64,000 bases of DNA from positions 1 through 64,000 of the forward strand of contig NZ_PUIC01000001.1 in NCBI RefSeq assembly GCF_022750545.1, written 5' to 3'. The position numbers and the translations under genes are program-made. Positions 33,853 to 46,900 of this stretch are shown in pieces (position 1 is the stretch's first letter; each line of letters begins with the position of its first letter). Origin of the DNA: Caulobacter sp. CCUG 60055 (GTDB lineage Bacteria; Pseudomonadota; Alphaproteobacteria; Caulobacterales; Caulobacteraceae). Under the pieces are notes generated by a model. It ran no database searches. It saw only the letters and a program-made list of their open reading frames with translations, and was not told the origin of the DNA.

Positions 33853-34887
33853 TCAACGGGCGGCTTTCGGCGGCGCGGCGGAGGCCAGCACCGCCTCGAT
33901 CGCCCGTCGTCGGGTCTCGAAGGCCGCCAGGCGCGCGGGCGACGGGGCGGGGGCGGGCGGCGCGGCGCCCGCCGGATCTACGGCCTCGCCGTTCTTGAGC
34001 ACTTCGAAATGCAGGTGCGGGCCGCTGGCCAGGCCCGACTCGCCCGTCCAGCCGATCACCTGTCCCTGGCGGACATGGGCCCCCACCGTCAGGCCGGGCG
34101 CCCAGGCTGACAGATGCGCGTATACGGTTTCGTAGCCGCCGGCGTGCCGCAGCCTGACCCGGCGGCCGTAGCCGCCCGCCCAGCCGGCGGCCGCCACCAC
34201 GCCGTCGCCGGCCGCCAGGACCGCGGCGCCGACCGGCGCGCCGAAGTCGACGCCCCTATGCATGCGGGTGTAGCCCAGCAGCGGATGGAAGCGCATGCCG
34301 AAGGCCGAGGTCAGCCGCGGGTGGAGGATCGGCGTGCGCAACAGCAGTCGGCGGACGCTGGCGCCGGTCTCGTCGGCGAAGGCGTCGGCCTCGTCCCCCG
34401 TCTCCTCGACCCGATAGAACCGCGCCGCGCCGCGCGCGCCTTCGACCTCGGCGTAGTCGAGGACCGGCGCGCCGTCGGCCGATTTGCGCCACGCCAGCCG
34501 GACACGGTCGCCGAGCGCCAGGTCGCGGGTGAGGTCGAGCCGGTGGGCGAACAGCTTCAAGGCCGTGGCGACGATCGGCGAGGCCGCGCCCGAACCGCCG
34601 TAGAGCACCGTCTCCATCGGCCCGGAGGCGACCTCGGCGCCGGCCTCGTCCGTGACCGCCGCCGCCGGATACTCCTCCGCGGCGCCGACAGGCAGGGGCG
34701 TATCCTCGGCGACGGCGCGGGCGAGCGCCGCCTTGGCGGCGTCATGGTCGGGCGGCGGCGGCCGGACCCTGACCTGGGAGGCGGCGACGACAGGGTCGGG
34801 ACCGCGCCGCAGCGCGTCGGCCAGGGCCGCGCCGGCGACCGCCACCGCGCCGGCGAGACAGCAGGTGAGGGCGGCCGATCCATTCAT
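33853..34887 (-). CDS. M23 (LytM-type) metallopeptidase
   Basis: A 344-residue exported peptidoglycan endopeptidase. A signal or anchor covers about residues 5-25. A linker and a beta-rich middle domain precede the M23 domain, where zinc ligands are His210 and Asp214 (MHRGVDFG) and His293 in HLHFEV, with His291 and His258 as catalytic candidates. All key residues are present, so it should be active rather than a degenerate EnvC-type activator. It starts 31 bases after the giant exoprotein gene on the same strand, so it may open the cell wall for, or be co-regulated with, that secretion system. Confidence 0.87.
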   Translation of the reverse strand: MNGSAALTCCLAGAVAVAGAALADALRRGPDPVVAASQVRVRPPPPDHDAAKAALARAVAEDTPLPVGAAEEYPAAAVTDEAGAEVASGPMETVLYGGSGAASPIVATALKLFAHRLDLTRDLALGDRVRLAWRKSADGAPVLDYAEVEGARGAARFYRVEETGDEADAFADETGASVRRLLLRTPILHPRLTSAFGMRFHPLLGYTRMHRGVDFGAPVGAAVLAAGDGVVAAAGWAGGYGRRVRLRHAGGYETVYAHLSAWAPGLTVGAHVRQGQVIGWTGESGLASGPHLHFEVLKNGEAVDPAGAAPPAPAPSPARLAAFETRRRAIEAVLASAAPPKAAR

Positions 34888-34918
34888 GTCGCGGCCCTCA
34901 TGTCATGCTCCTGGGCGG

Positions 34919-37900
34919 CTAGTTGGCGGGACACCCTTTCGCTCCGGGTTCGGCGCAGGCCTGGTCCCCGAAGCCCAGCACCTCGACGGTGATGATCGAG
35001 CGGTCGTTGGCGTTGCGCGACCGGCCCAACGCCTGCTGGGCCGCTTGCATGGCCGAGGCCGAGGTGGCGCTGCTCTGGCTGGAGACGCTGACGGTGGTGT
35101 TGGTGGGGGGCAGGCCGATGGCCACGCCGCCGACCTGGAAGTTGTCGGCGTTGGCGACGTGCAGAGCGGCGACGAAGATGTTGCCCGCCACCCGGATGCC
35201 GGCGGCCCCGGCGTCGACCGTGCCGCGCGGCGCGATGGTGTAGACGTCGGGCGGCCGGATCCCCGGCGCCGGCTTCAGGCCGGCGATGCCGGCGCCGGTG
35301 ACGGCGCTGGCCTGGTCGAGTTCGCTGAAGCCGTCGTCGTCGATCTTGACCACGGCCGGCGGGAAGTTCGACGAGGTCTTCGGCCCCTGGCCGGCGTTGA
35401 GGTCGCCGTTGGACGACCACATGATGATGTCGCCGCCCTGCTCGGTGAACAAGCGGCTCTGATTCAGCACGAAGTCGCCGTCGGTGAAGGTGGAGACGGT
35501 TCCGCCACGCAGGGTGAGCACGCCTTCGTATCCGGCCGGAATGGCGTCGATGGCGTTCACGGCGACCACGCTGCTCCCGCCTGTGCCCAGGACGAAACCG
35601 GAACTTGTCGGCGGATTGCCCCGGAACAGCAGCGGTGCCGCCGAGTTGCGGCGCGCCGCCTGCTGGGCGGTGGCCACGGTCGAGCCCGCCAGCACCCTGC
35701 CGCCCGGACCGAGGATGGCGATGTCGCCGCCGCGCTTGGTCTCGATGGCGGCCAGGCGCAGGTCGAGGTCGCCGGTCTTCATCTGGGCGTTGGCGCCGTT
35801 GCCGCCGCCTTCGAGATTGTTGGCGGTGTAGCCCAGGGCGGCGGGGAACAGCAGGTTCACGGCGGTATAGCCGCGCGCATACTGTTTCAGGGTCGGTCCC
35901 GGTGTCGCGGTCAGCGACAGCTCGCTGAAATAGACCTGCAACAGGAACGGCCTCTGGTCCAGCGCCGACAGGCGGCTGAAGGCGCTGTAGGCTTGGTCGT
36001 AGGTCACGTCCGTGGAGCCGAAGGCGGCGACCAGGGCGGCGGCCTGGCTGGCCTTCATGTAGGCGACGAGCTTCGGCGCGTAGATCGGCTGGGTTTTGTC
36101 GGGGACGTAGACGTTGTTGGCGTTCAGGTTCTCGACATAGAGGTAGTCTGGCCGCGCGGCGGCGTTGGCCGGGTCCAGGTAATAGCTGCGCAGGGCGTCG
36201 AAGTTCTGGCCCTTGGCCACGCCGAAGGAGACGTCGATGCTGGCGCCCTGCGGTCCCAGATAGGGGTTCCATTCGTTGCCGACACTGATGACGCCGCCGC
36301 CGAACATTTCGCGCGTCGAGGCGTCGCCCGGGCGGGCGGTGACGATCGCCGAGTTCAGGAACGGGCCGAGGTCGCGTCCCGCCTCCAGCATCAGCGAGCC
36401 GGGCCCGCCCAGGATGAAGGTGTTGCCCTGCAGGGTCGGCTGAGGCGGCCCATAGGTCGCTTGGCCGGCTGAGTTTAGGGAGACCACCGCCTGCTGCAAC
36501 TGGGTGCTGGCGGTGATGTCGCGACCGGCGACGACGCGGGTGATGTCGCCGGGGTTCAGGTTCTGGCCGAAGAACATCATGTCGACGATGTCGCGTCCGG
36601 CGCCGATCCGCGTCTGCTTGGGAACCGACAGCACCACCTGATTGATGTTTTCGCCGGCGTAGAGGCGGTTAGGGGTCGGATCGCCGCGATGCGGCACGCC
36701 GGCGGCGTGCTGCTGGAGAAGCCGCGTATAGGGCGTGTCCGGCAACACGGCCGGGAAAGCGAACGGCAGGCCGAGGACGCCGAGCGAGCCGGGCGAGATG
36801 TTGGCGTTGTCGGTGACGAACTGCGAGAACAGGCCCGGCGTCAGGCCGGGATCGTTGTCCAACATGGCCAGGCTGACTGGCTTGATGTCGCCGCCCGCCG
36901 CCAGGGTGAGCGTGCCGGCGGCCGACGGCGCCAGCAGCACCAAGTCCGCGCCGCCCTTCAGGCTGAGATCGCCGGCCAGCGACGCCGCCTGGAACGAGCC
37001 GGGCAGCACCGCTGTATAGAGGAGGCCTGTCGCGAGGCTGGGAACGCTGCCGTCGTGGGAATTGGCGAGCGTCACGCCGCCGTCGCTGATCACGGAAAAG
37101 CCGGCTCGGCCGGAATAGAAGCCCAGGGAATCGGCGTTGTTGACGATGTCCGCTCCGGACGTGAAGTTGGTGGTCTGGACGCCTAGCGCCGAGACGCCGT
37201 GGAGGGCGACGTCGCCGTGCGCCTTGAGGTCGACGGTCGTGTCGGTGAGGCGGACGTTGAGCAGGCCGTCATCGGTGCGATTGACCAGTTTCAGGGTGCC
37301 GGCGCCGCGAACGCCGCCGCCGACAGAGAGATCGGCCGCGCCCGAGGCGACGTCGAGCCGGCCGCCGATCAGGTCGCCGCCGGCGATCAGGTGGATGTCG
37401 CCGCCGCCGAAGGTCATCAGGGCGAGGCTCGATTGTCCGGCCGCCGTCCCGGGGCCCGATACGCGGGCGGTGGTCAGGCTGGTGTCGGCGACCATGGTCA
37501 GGTCGGATACGTCGCCGCCGGCCGAGACGCGCAGGTCGCCGCCGCCCAGGGCGCCCGCGCCGTCGGAGAACATCTGCGGATTGATCCGGACATTGGTGGC
37601 CATGCCCACGGTCCCGGTCCGCCAGGGCTGGTCAGGGCCTCCGACGAAACTCGTGCTCGCGGCCTGGGCCCTGGCGCCGACCAGGGCGTCGCGACGGCCG
37701 ATGATGTCGCCGCCGGCCTTGAGCGAGACGTCGCCGCCGCCGGTGGCGTAGACCGGGTTGGCGGCGAGCACGCCCGGCGTCGCGTAGTTGTAGTTGAGCG
37801 CGTTGAGGTCGACGGGGACGGAGGCGTAGCCCGTGGGGTCGAGGGTCAGGCTGAGGCCGGTAGCCTGATCGGTTGTCGCCGTCAGCGTCGGGACCACCAG

Positions 37901-40900
37901 TCGCCCGGCGGTGTAGACCGCCGCGCCGCCCTGTTGGAAGCCGGAGGCCGACGGCCTGCCGGTGACCGGGTCGAGCAGCGCGGGCGGCGCCCCTCCTGTC
38001 AGGTCGATGTCGCCGGCCGCCGCCAGCGATATGGAGCCGGTTCCCGTCCGCACCAGGTTGGAGGCGGTGACGGTCGTGCTCGGCGGAATGGTTGAGTTGG
38101 GCGGGTTGAAGTTGGTCTTGAGCGTCGGCCACGCCGTGGCGACCTGTTGCAGGAAGGCGGCGGCCAGCGACAGGGTGGTCGACACCCCGGTGGGGGCGCC
38201 GGCCGGCCCGGTGAAGGTGAACTGGCCCGGATAGGCGGCGAAGAAGCTGGCCGCCATGGCCGCCAGCGTCGACTGGGCGCCGGCCGGCGCCGAGGTAAAG
38301 CTGAACCGGGTCAGCGAGTTGTTGTTCAGCGTCGGGTTGCTTCCCAGTTGAGCCCCCAGCCACTGATCGGCCGTCACCGACCTGCCGGCGACGTTGAACA
38401 GCAGGGTGTCCGACAGGCTGGCGACGGCCCTGACGCCGCCGTAGCTGTAGCTGCGCTGGCCTTGCACGATCAGGCCGCCGGCCGCGCTGTCGGATTGCAC
38501 GCGCGCGGGGTTGGCGCTGCCGGCCGCCGCGCCGCCGACCAGCTGATAGGACCAGGAATCGACGGCTCGCGTCCCCGATCCGGCCTGGATCAGCGGGAAC
38601 AGCTGGGCGCTGGCGATCGGATCGCCGCCCAGGGCGCCCGGCGCGTTGGCGGCGGCGTTGTAGGGGGCGGGGTTGGCCAGCGGCGCCTGGACGGTTCCCA
38701 AAGCCCCGGCGCCCGGGAAGTTGACGCCCACGGCCGCGCCGGAATTGGTCGGGCTGTAGGCCCCGACGGCGGCGCAGGCCGCGGTGCAGTTGGTGGTCAG
38801 CAGGCCGTTGAACAGCTTGGTTCCGGCCCCGAGCACGGTGTTCAGATAGCGCGAGTCGGTCTGGTCGCCGAAGGTGAAGAAGCCGTCGGTGATCGAGCCG
38901 GCCAGGGTCAGCTGGCCGCTGGCGCGCACCGACAGCTCGCCGGGCTCGCCCAGCACGCCGCCGCCGACGCGGTAGGTCATCTTGGTGTAGCCGGCCAGCA
39001 CGGCGGCCTCGGCCCCCGGCTTGACGGCGTAGGCACCGGCGATCGCCTGCGACGGGGTCATCAGTCCGGCCGCCACCGCGCCGGCGATATCGACCACGCC
39101 CGCGCCCAGGTTCCAGTTCGAGGCCAGCGTCACGGCCCCGGCATAGTCGAGCTGCACGCCCGGCCGGGCGTGGAAGTTGGCCGCCGACGCCAGGCCGCCC
39201 AGGTTGGCGTAGCTGCTGGAGACGTCGAAGGTCTGGATGAAGTTGACCAGGGTTCCGGGCGCGTTGTCGGCCAGGAAGTTGGGCTGGCCGGCGGCGTTGA
39301 CGTCGAGCGTGGCGACGCCGCCGATGATCTTGACGCCGCTGAACTGGCCGCCGGCGGCGACCGCGCCCAGATCGAAGGCCTTGTAGCCCTCGAGCACCAC
39401 GCTGCGGGCGCCGGTCACCGAGCCGGCCACGGCGACCTTGACGCTTTGCGCGCCGTTCGCGCCGCTCACCGGCGCCCGGAACGACACCACGCCGCCGACG
39501 TCGCCGGGAACGTAGCTGTAGTAGGTCACGCCGTTCAGCGTCATCGGGACCGCGCGGGCGGCGGTGTTGGCGGCCGAAACGTCGATGACCGCCCCCTGGG
39601 CCAGGGTGATCGCTCCGTCGCCGGAGACGCCGAGCTGGACCTCGCCGCCCTTGGCCTGCCGGGTGTCGCCCGCGCCGTAGCCGCTGGCCCGGGCCAGGAT
39701 GGCGGACCCGTTCTCCAGGGTCACGCCGCGTGCGCCGAATAAGCCGATGAGGCCGCCGTTGACCCCTGACGCGTCGATGGTCCCGGCGATGTCGACCAGG
39801 CCGCCGTCGGCGGTCAGCGAGACGGTCGTGGCCTTCAGGGTCAGTCCGCTGGACAGGCTGAGGTCGCCGGCGCCGGTTTCGATGGCGATGACGCCGTTGA
39901 ACGCCCCGGCGGTCGAGCGGGCGAAGCCCGCCAGGTCGAAGGCTCCGGCTTCGTTAAGCAGGAAGCCGCCGCCGCCCGCCGGCGCGGACGCGTCCAGCCG
40001 GCCGCCGAAGTTCACGGTTCCCTTGCCGGCGTTCAGGGTCAGCCGGCCGGCCGCGCCGGTTCCGCCGCCGACCGAAAGCACTGAGCCGGGCGCGAGGTTG
40101 ATGTCGCTGGACGCGGCGTTCAGGGTGAGCAGGCCGCCCGGCGCCGAGATCGTATAGGGGTCGGCGGCGTCGCCGAAGCGACGGGAATAGCCGGGCGTCT
40201 CCAGGATCGCCCCGGGGCCGGCCGAAACCCCCTTGGCGGCGTTCAGGGTCAGCACGCCGGCGGTGGCCCGTACGTCGGCGCCGGTCACCGACAACTGGTT
40301 TCCGGTCAGGATCAGGGTCGCGCCGGGCAGGCCGGCGGCGGCCGGCGCGGCGGCGGCGGTCGGGTTGGCGACGGTGAGGTCGCCGGTGGTGGCGAGCGTC
40401 AGGCTGGGCACGCTGGCCGCGACGCCGATCTTGGCGTCGGGCGCGGCCCGGTCGCCCAGGAACGGGGTCTGGAGCAGCAGGGGCGCGGCGCCGACCTCGA
40501 GGCCGCCGCGTCCCTGGAAGAACATCCCCTGGGCCGCGCTCAGGGTCACGCCCTGGGCGGCGCCGTAGATATGCATCGCACCATCGCCGAAGGTCAGGCT
40601 CTGGGTCGAAAGCGCGAACTGGCCGCCGCCGCAGAGGGTCGCGCCGGCCGCGCCGCAGGCCCCGGCGTCGGCGGCGGTGTTCTGCAACTGGACGGCCTGG
40701 GCGTTGACCGAGACGGCGCCGGCGCCGCCCGACACGCCGAGACCGGGCGTGTCGAGCCGCAGGTCGCCGAAGCCGTAGGCGCCGGCGGCGAAGGTGATGA
40801 CGTTGGCGGAACGCAGGGTCAGGGACTGGGCCCTGGCGAGAGCCGGCGACAGGTCGGGCGTGATCACCAGGCCCGACAGGCCCTGCGCGCTCGGCGCGAA

Positions 40901-43900
40901 GGCGATCAACGTCGAATCCAGGCTGAGCGCGCCCGCTTGCAGGTTCGCGGCCGTGGACAGGCCGAAGCCGTTGGTGGAGCCCAGCATCACCGACGCGCCG
41001 GACAGCGTCGCCGCGCCGACGGTCAACCCGCCGGCCGTCGTCGCGGTGTTGACGTTCTTGCGCGTCACCAGCCGCTGCGGACCGGCCGAGACGCGGATCA
41101 ACGCCCCCTGGCCCGTCATGCCGGGCGTCGCGCCGTCGACGACATAGGCGCCGGTCTGACCGGTGACGTCGGCGCCGCTCGCGGTGATCGCCGCGCCGTC
41201 CTTGACCGTGATGGCGGCCCCCTGGCCGTCGACCGCCAGCACCAGGTCGGGCGCGGACAGCGGATGGGCGGCGTTGTTGGCGACGACGATCTGCTTGGCG
41301 GTGACCTGCAGCGTGGTCGAACCGTCGGCGTTGTCGGAACGCAATCCGCCGATCAGCAGGCTGTCGGCGTTCAGCGCGGTGAGCTGGTCGGCCGACAACT
41401 GGATCACGCCGGGCGTGGCGTCGGCGGGCTGGGAGACGATCTGGATCGACGGCGCGGTGATGTCGGCCTGGGCGCCGCGCCCCTTGGCCCCCGGCGCAGT
41501 CAGGAAGGTCCCGCTGAGGTCGAGGGCCGCGCCGGGATTGATGACCAGCCGGCCCGCGTCGATCGGCAGCCGGGGGGCGTTCAGGCCGTTCTTCGCCGCC
41601 TTGGCCTGGAAGTATGCGTCGGCCGAGGTCAAGGCGAGGTTGGAATAGGAGCGGATGACCGCCTGGCTCTTGACGTCGAACACCCGGGACGTCGAGTCCG
41701 CCGCGCCGCCGAGGCCGCCGTAGCGTCCGCTCATGGCGACGACACCGTCCGGCAGGGTCAGGCTGGCGCCGACCGACACGGTCCGGGCGCCGGTGTCCTC
41801 GACCACCTCCATGCCGCCGGGCAGCATGGCGTACTGCGCCGGCAACAGGGTGTACCAGCCTGCGGCGACGCCGTTCCCGCCGTCGAGATAGACGCGGCGC
41901 CCCGCCTGGGCCGGCCCGTAGAGATCGGCGTAGTTGGCCGAATAGATCGGGTCGCTGGCCGCCGCCGGCGCCTGGGAGAGACCGGGCACGATGGCGTAGA
42001 CCTGACGACGGTCGGGGAACTGATAGCCGTTGTTGCCGCTGTAGGCGTCGGGATTGTACTGGCTGAGCACGTCGCGCGAGCCGCCCGAGCCGGGGATGAA
42101 TTCATAGGCGTAGACGTCGCCGCCGCCTTTGAGGTTGATCGTCGCGCCCGCGGCGGTGGTGACGGTGCGGCCGGCGAGGGTCAGCACGGCGGCGGGCGGC
42201 GCGGTCAGCGGGTTGGCGTTCGTCGGGCTGAAATAATATTCCGACTGGTCGGTGGTGACGCCGTAGGGGATCGACAGGCCGTCGGCCGAGACCGAGGTCA
42301 GGCTGCCGGCGCCCAGCGTCAGCGAGGTGGTGGCCGGCGCGAACACGGTGTTCGCCCCGCTGGCGCCGAGGATCAACGGCGCCGCGCCGCCTAGGGTCAA
42401 GGCGCCGATCGGCGCGCGCACCACGCCGTTCTGGACGATGTTGGCCGCCTGGATCAGCAGGCTGCTGCCGGCGGAATAGGGCGTCGCCGGCGTGGGGCCG
42501 TTCGGTGCGATGGTGATCACGCCGGCCGCTGCGGCCGAGGTGACGTCGTAGCTGCCGCCGGTGGCGGCGTAGACCTGGGCGGCGGTCAGGTTGAGGGCGC
42601 CGTTGACGGCGAGCTGGCCGAACAGGCTGGGCGTGAAAGCCTGGCCGGGGATTTGCAGCGCCTGCACGCCGACGAAGCGGATGTCGCCCTGGGAGGTCAG
42701 GTCGACCCTGGCGACATTGCGGTCGAACAGCACCGCGCCGGTGACGTCGAGCATCTGGGCGGAGAAGGAGACCTGGCCCGACCCCGGGGTTCCGACGGCC
42801 GGATTGCTGAGCTTCTGGAAGGCGCCCTGCAGGGCGACATAGGGGGCCTTGATCCGCAGCGAGCCGGCGACGCTGATGGTCGGGGCCAGGGCCTGCATGT
42901 CGGACAGGCTGGCCGGGCTGAAGAACGGGTTCAGGGTCGAGGGCAGGCTGGTCAGGAAGAAGGCCTGGCCGAGGGTCAGGTCGACCGGGGCCGCGCCGGT
43001 GGTGGCCAGGTCGCCCTGGACCGCCAGCACGCCGAACCCGGCGCTCTGGATCTGCTTGACGGAATAGGTGTTGAGCGCGCCGCCGGCCGCATCGTCGGCG
43101 GCCAGCGACACCGCGCCGGCTCCGCTGGTCGAAAGGGCGAGCACGCCGCCGGCCGCCGTGGGGGCGCCGCCGTGGGCGTCGATGGTCGCGCCGGTGAGCA
43201 CGCCGCCGGCGCCGATGCTCAGGGCGCCGGCCGAGCTCCATTGCGGGATGGCGACGAACTGGCCGCTGGCGGTCAACTGGTCGAAGGTGTCGGAGGCGCC
43301 GGCCAGATTGAGCGTCGCGCCCGGCGCGGCGGCCAGCGACAGCCCCGAGCGTATGGTGTGCGGGTTGGAGCCGGACGCCACATAGGCGAGGTTGGTCTCG
43401 AAGTTCGCGATCGGGAACAGCTGGCCGCTGGAAGCAACCAGGTTGGCGACGGCGGAGCCGACCGCGCCGCCGGCGACCACGCGGCCGGTGACCACCTGGC
43501 GGCCTTGGGTGACGCCGACGGCGTAAGGATCGCGCAGGCTGACGCCGGAGAGGTCGGTGACGCTGCCCGCCGCCATGTTCAGCCCGACCCCGGCCGGTAG
43601 ATCGCCGGTCAGGTAGATCGTGCGCGTGGCGGCCAGCCGGCCGTTGGTGACGGTCGGGTCGACGAGCGAGGGGGCGTTCTCGTCGATGAGCCCGTCCGCG
43701 CGGGTGCTGAAAATTTGCGACAGGCTGGGCGCCGAGACCACGCCCTGGAAGTAGGGCGTTCCAGCCACGACCGAGGACTTGTCGTAGTTCGCTGGCAGCA
43801 CCTGGACCTGGTTCAGCGCGCCGCCAGGCAGGCGGATGACGCCCATGTTGTTGACCTGGGCGACGGAGAGCTGGGCGCCGGCCGCGCCGGTGACCTTGCC

Positions 43901-46900
43901 GCCGGCTGCGACCTCCAGTTCGATCAGGCCGCCCAGGTTCAGGGCGATGGGCCGCTGGTCGAAGGCTGACGGCTCGACCGTGGGGGGCAGGATGTCGGAC
44001 ACCCGCCCGCCGGTGGCCAGGTCGCGCAGGCTGGCGATCTGGTCGCCGGTCAGCCGGCGCGTGTAGCCGCTCTGGGTCAGGTCCAGGACCTGGCCGTTCC
44101 CGACCTTGACGATCTGGGTGGCGAGGACGGCGTTGTAGCCGCCATAGCCGTTGCTGAAGGTGTTGGGCAGCAGGGCGGTGGCGTAGGAAGTGACGTTGTA
44201 GGTTCCGAAGCCGGCCTTGGAGAAGAAGTCGAGCGGCAGGTTCGTGCCTGTGTCGGCGATGCCGCTGGAGAGCGAGAAGGCGGGCGTGATCAGGTTGAAG
44301 GTCCCGCCGCCGCCGAAGCCATGCCCGCGCACGACCCCGTCGCCGAGCGCCACCTTGGCGGCGATCGCGTTCGGATTGACCGGCAGGACGTCGATCCCTG
44401 CCTGTGGGGTGTTCGGCGCGCTGTTTATCCCGTTGACGCGGAAGCCGGGCATCGCGCCGGATTGCCGGGCCGAGGTGAGGCCGTTCTGATAGGCGAGGGC
44501 GAATGGAAAATAGGCCGTGGCCGCTGTCAGCGACAGATCGCCGCCCTTGGCGGCCAGGGCCAGGGTCCCGTCGGGCGCGACATAACCGCCGGAAGAGACG
44601 TCGAGCAGAGAGCGGGGGCCGGCGGCCAGCACGCTGCCGCTGATGTCGACGGTGCTGGTCGGGCGCTGGCCCGACGTCGTCTGCGTCACGGTGGCGATAT
44701 CGCCCTTGCCGGAGTCGCTGGTGAGGCCGAGGAGATTCTGGCGCGGCGCGGCCGACAGCCGGATCGCGCCGCCGTTGACATAGGCCGCGCCCAGTGCGCC
44801 GGTCGGACCGGGGCGGCTGTCGTTGACCCACAGGCCGGCGGCGGAGAGCTGGCCGTTGACCCGGATGTCGAAGCTGCCGGCGACCGCAGGGGCCGGGGCG
44901 AAGATCGAGCCCTGATCCGATTGGACCGTCGCCAGGTCGATCAGGCCGGCGGGCGCGGTGACGCGCCCGTCGAGGGTGATGGCGCGGCCGGTGACGGCGG
45001 TGAAGGCTCCCCCGGGAGCAAGCTTCAGGTCGGCGTCGGAGGCCACGGTCAGGGCGCCGGAGGTGTCGAACGACAGCTGGCCCAGCCCCCACGAGGACAA
45101 GGTGTCGGCCGAGAGGGTCAGCTTGCCGCGCGCCGCCGGCGGGATGGCCGCCTCGGGCGGCCGCACCGGGGCGACGAGGTTTCCGTTGGCGTCGATCGAT
45201 GCGGCCTGGCCGAAGGTCAGGTTGTCGGCGAGGTTTTGGACCGGGCCGCCGACGATGGCGACGTCGCCGCCGGAAAGCAGTGGCGCGGCCGAATAGTCGG
45301 TCTGCTGGAACAGCAGCATCCCGTTGACCGGCATCTGCGAGCCGACGGCCTGGACCCGTCGCTGGTCGCCATAGACGGTCGATTTGCCGGTGCCGAGCTG
45401 ACCGGCCTGGATCTGGGCCGTCCCCGGAAAGGCGTCCGCGCGGACCGTACCCTCCAGCAGCGGCTGCGAGGAGCGGATGGTCAGCGATCCCGCGTCGCCG
45501 CCCTGGCTGTAGGCGTCCTCGTAGTGAGCGCCGGCCAGCAGGGGGTTGGCGTAGGAACGGGCGATGCCGAAGCGTTGTTGAACGGTGGTGAAGCCGTTGT
45601 AGACCCCGACATAGACGTCGTCCGGATCGGCGTGGCCGATGTCGACGATCCGCCCGGCGGCGTCGAGCAACTGGGTGGTCTGGACCCAGCCGCCGGCGAA
45701 GTTCAGCCATCCGCCCGAGACGTCGATGATCGCCCCGCGCTTGACGATGACGTCGGGGGCCGCGCCCGATGCATTGGGACCGCCGGCCGCGCCCAGCACG
45801 ACGTTGCCGCCCTTGGTCATCAATTGCGAGGCTGTGACCCCGGCCTGCTGGGCGTAGGCGCCGGCGGGGATCAGCGGCGAGCCGACCCACGACACGCCGT
45901 CCGAGCGCACGCCCGACAGCCGCGGGTCGATGGTCACCGTCGCGTGGTTGAGCACGTTGCGGCCGGCCGGGGTGTCGGCGGTGTCGTTGGAGGTCACCGG
46001 GCTGATGGTGATCTGCCGGGTCGAGCTGGGGGCGGCGACATTTTTTAGGCCGGCGACGTCGATCACCACGCCGGAATCGACGAAGACCCGACCGCCGGCG
46101 GCCCCGCCGGTGTCGGCTCCGGGGCGCGCGCCGACATAGACGTTGGCGGCGGGGGCGTAGATCAGCCCGCCCGAGGCCAGGTCGATGACCGAGCCGGCGA
46201 TGAGCTGGTTGAAACTGGCGTCGGTCGGGATCATGTCGGCCGCGCCGATCGAAATCAGCGACGGCTTGAAGTTCTTGAGAGAGTTGGGGTCCTGCGGCGT
46301 CGCGACGGCGTCCTCGGGCGTGACGGCCAGGACGCTGGTGGAGGCCAGTTCGACGCGCGGCGCGTTGAGCTGGATGAAGCCGTTCCGCGACACGCTGGTC
46401 GTGGCGGCGATGACGCCGGCGTTGATGTCCGCCCCCAGGGTGGTCATCGAGGCGTAGCCTTCCGGCGAGCGGATGACGCCCCCGGCTGCGTTGACCGCGT
46501 AGTCGCCTGTCGTGCCCGCCAGGGCGCCGATCAGCAGGCCGCGGACGTTGGGCTCGACGCCGCTGGCCGCGCCGGTCGAGGGAATGAGCGAAAAGCCGCT
46601 GGCGCCGATCAGGCTGACCTGGCCCTGGGCGGCGGTGAGCACGCCGGCGTTGGTCACCTTGGGCGCGGCCAGGATGATGAAGCCGCCCTGGCCGCCAGTG
46701 ATCGACGCGCCCGCCGCCACGCTGATCGCGCCTTGCGGCATGGCGTCCTGGAGTATCGTGACATCGATCGGCGCGCCCGAGGCGTCGGTCTTGATCGTCG
46801 TGGTCGTCTGACCGGAGAAGGTCGACGGCTGCGCCTTGGTGGTCGGGTCGGGCGGCAGCAGCAGCCCGGTCGTCAGAAAGGCGTTGTCGCGGTCGGCCAG

